The notes under the pieces are model-generated. The model worked only from the letters and a program-made list of their open reading frames with translations, was not told where the DNA came from and made no database searches. DNA of 14,616 bases from Baffinella frigidus (Eukaryota > Cryptophyceae > Cryptomonadales > Baffinellaceae), in contig MU646364.1 of the NCBI GenBank assembly GCA_026770585.1, positions 828,509 to 843,124 on the forward strand, read 5' to 3'. The stretch's first letter is position 1. Each line of letters starts with the position of its first letter. This document shows positions 14,433 to 14,616 of this stretch, piece after piece. The position numbers and the translations under genes were made by a program.

Positions 14433-14616
14433 GTCTCTGCCCCCTCTCTCCTCTCTCCTCTCTGCTCTCCCCTGTTTCCTCGCTCCTTTCTCCCCTTTCC
14501 TCTCTTCTCGCTCCTCTTCCCTCTCTCCTCTCTCATCTCTCCTCTCTCATCTCTCCTCTCTCATCTCTCCTCTCTCATCTCTCCTCTCTCATCTCTCCTC
14601 TCTCATCTCTCCTCTC
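14433..14616. repeat. CT-rich intron 7 with 14-bp tandem CATCTCTCCTCTCT
   Basis: A pyrimidine tract becomes a regular 14-bp satellite, with CAT at 14534, 14548, 14562 and 14576, and continues past the window end. It begins one base after exon 7 of the TPR gene. Confidence 0.85.

Overview
This window looks like nuclear DNA of a eukaryote, probably a GC-rich unicellular alga or other protist. There are no bacterial gene arrays. Two genes are split by many introns, an AATAAA signal follows one of them, and TTTAGGG/CCCTAAA-type (Arabidopsis-type) telomere-like DNA is abundant. I cannot name the species. Green algae, cryptophytes, dinoflagellates and haptophytes all stay open, and nothing below depends on the choice.

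The left third (1-4600) has no convincing gene. It holds degenerate telomere-like C-strand DNA (1-400), an 8-bp variant array (660-860), a family of small fold-back repeats (about 450-1080), pyrimidine-rich tracts, a diverged tandem duplication (2608-3004), further telomere-like blocks (3204-3606 and 4230-4317) and a 3-copy 43-bp repeat (4404-4533).

The right two thirds hold two divergently transcribed spliced genes, reconstructed here exon by exon. On the minus strand, five exons between 10403 and 4653 join with consistent phases into a 247-residue protein. It has a signal peptide and four EF-hand calcium-binding loops, and resembles a CREC (calumenin/reticulocalbin-like) secretory-pathway protein. 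One splice junction cuts through the first EF-hand loop and the join restores it exactly. On the plus strand, seven exons starting at 10680 encode an N-terminally membrane-anchored TPR protein that runs off the right edge. Its first three TPRs resemble the carboxylate-clamp TPRs of Tom70, FKBP-type immunophilins and similar chaperone adaptors. The two start codons are 276 bp apart, so the genes probably share a divergent promoter.

The most unusual feature is what fills the introns. Intron 2 of the EF-hand gene (3355 bp) is almost entirely diverged telomere-like repeat with higher-order duplications. Intron 3 of the TPR gene (1205 bp) contains a G-strand block followed by a C-strand block, the arrangement of a head-to-head telomere fusion. 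Other introns hold fold-back (MITE-like) elements, a GCTCTC microsatellite, a C36-G12 homopolymer hairpin and 14-bp CT satellites. All exon boundaries are inferred by eye from reading frame, splice dinucleotides and motif continuity, with no transcript evidence.
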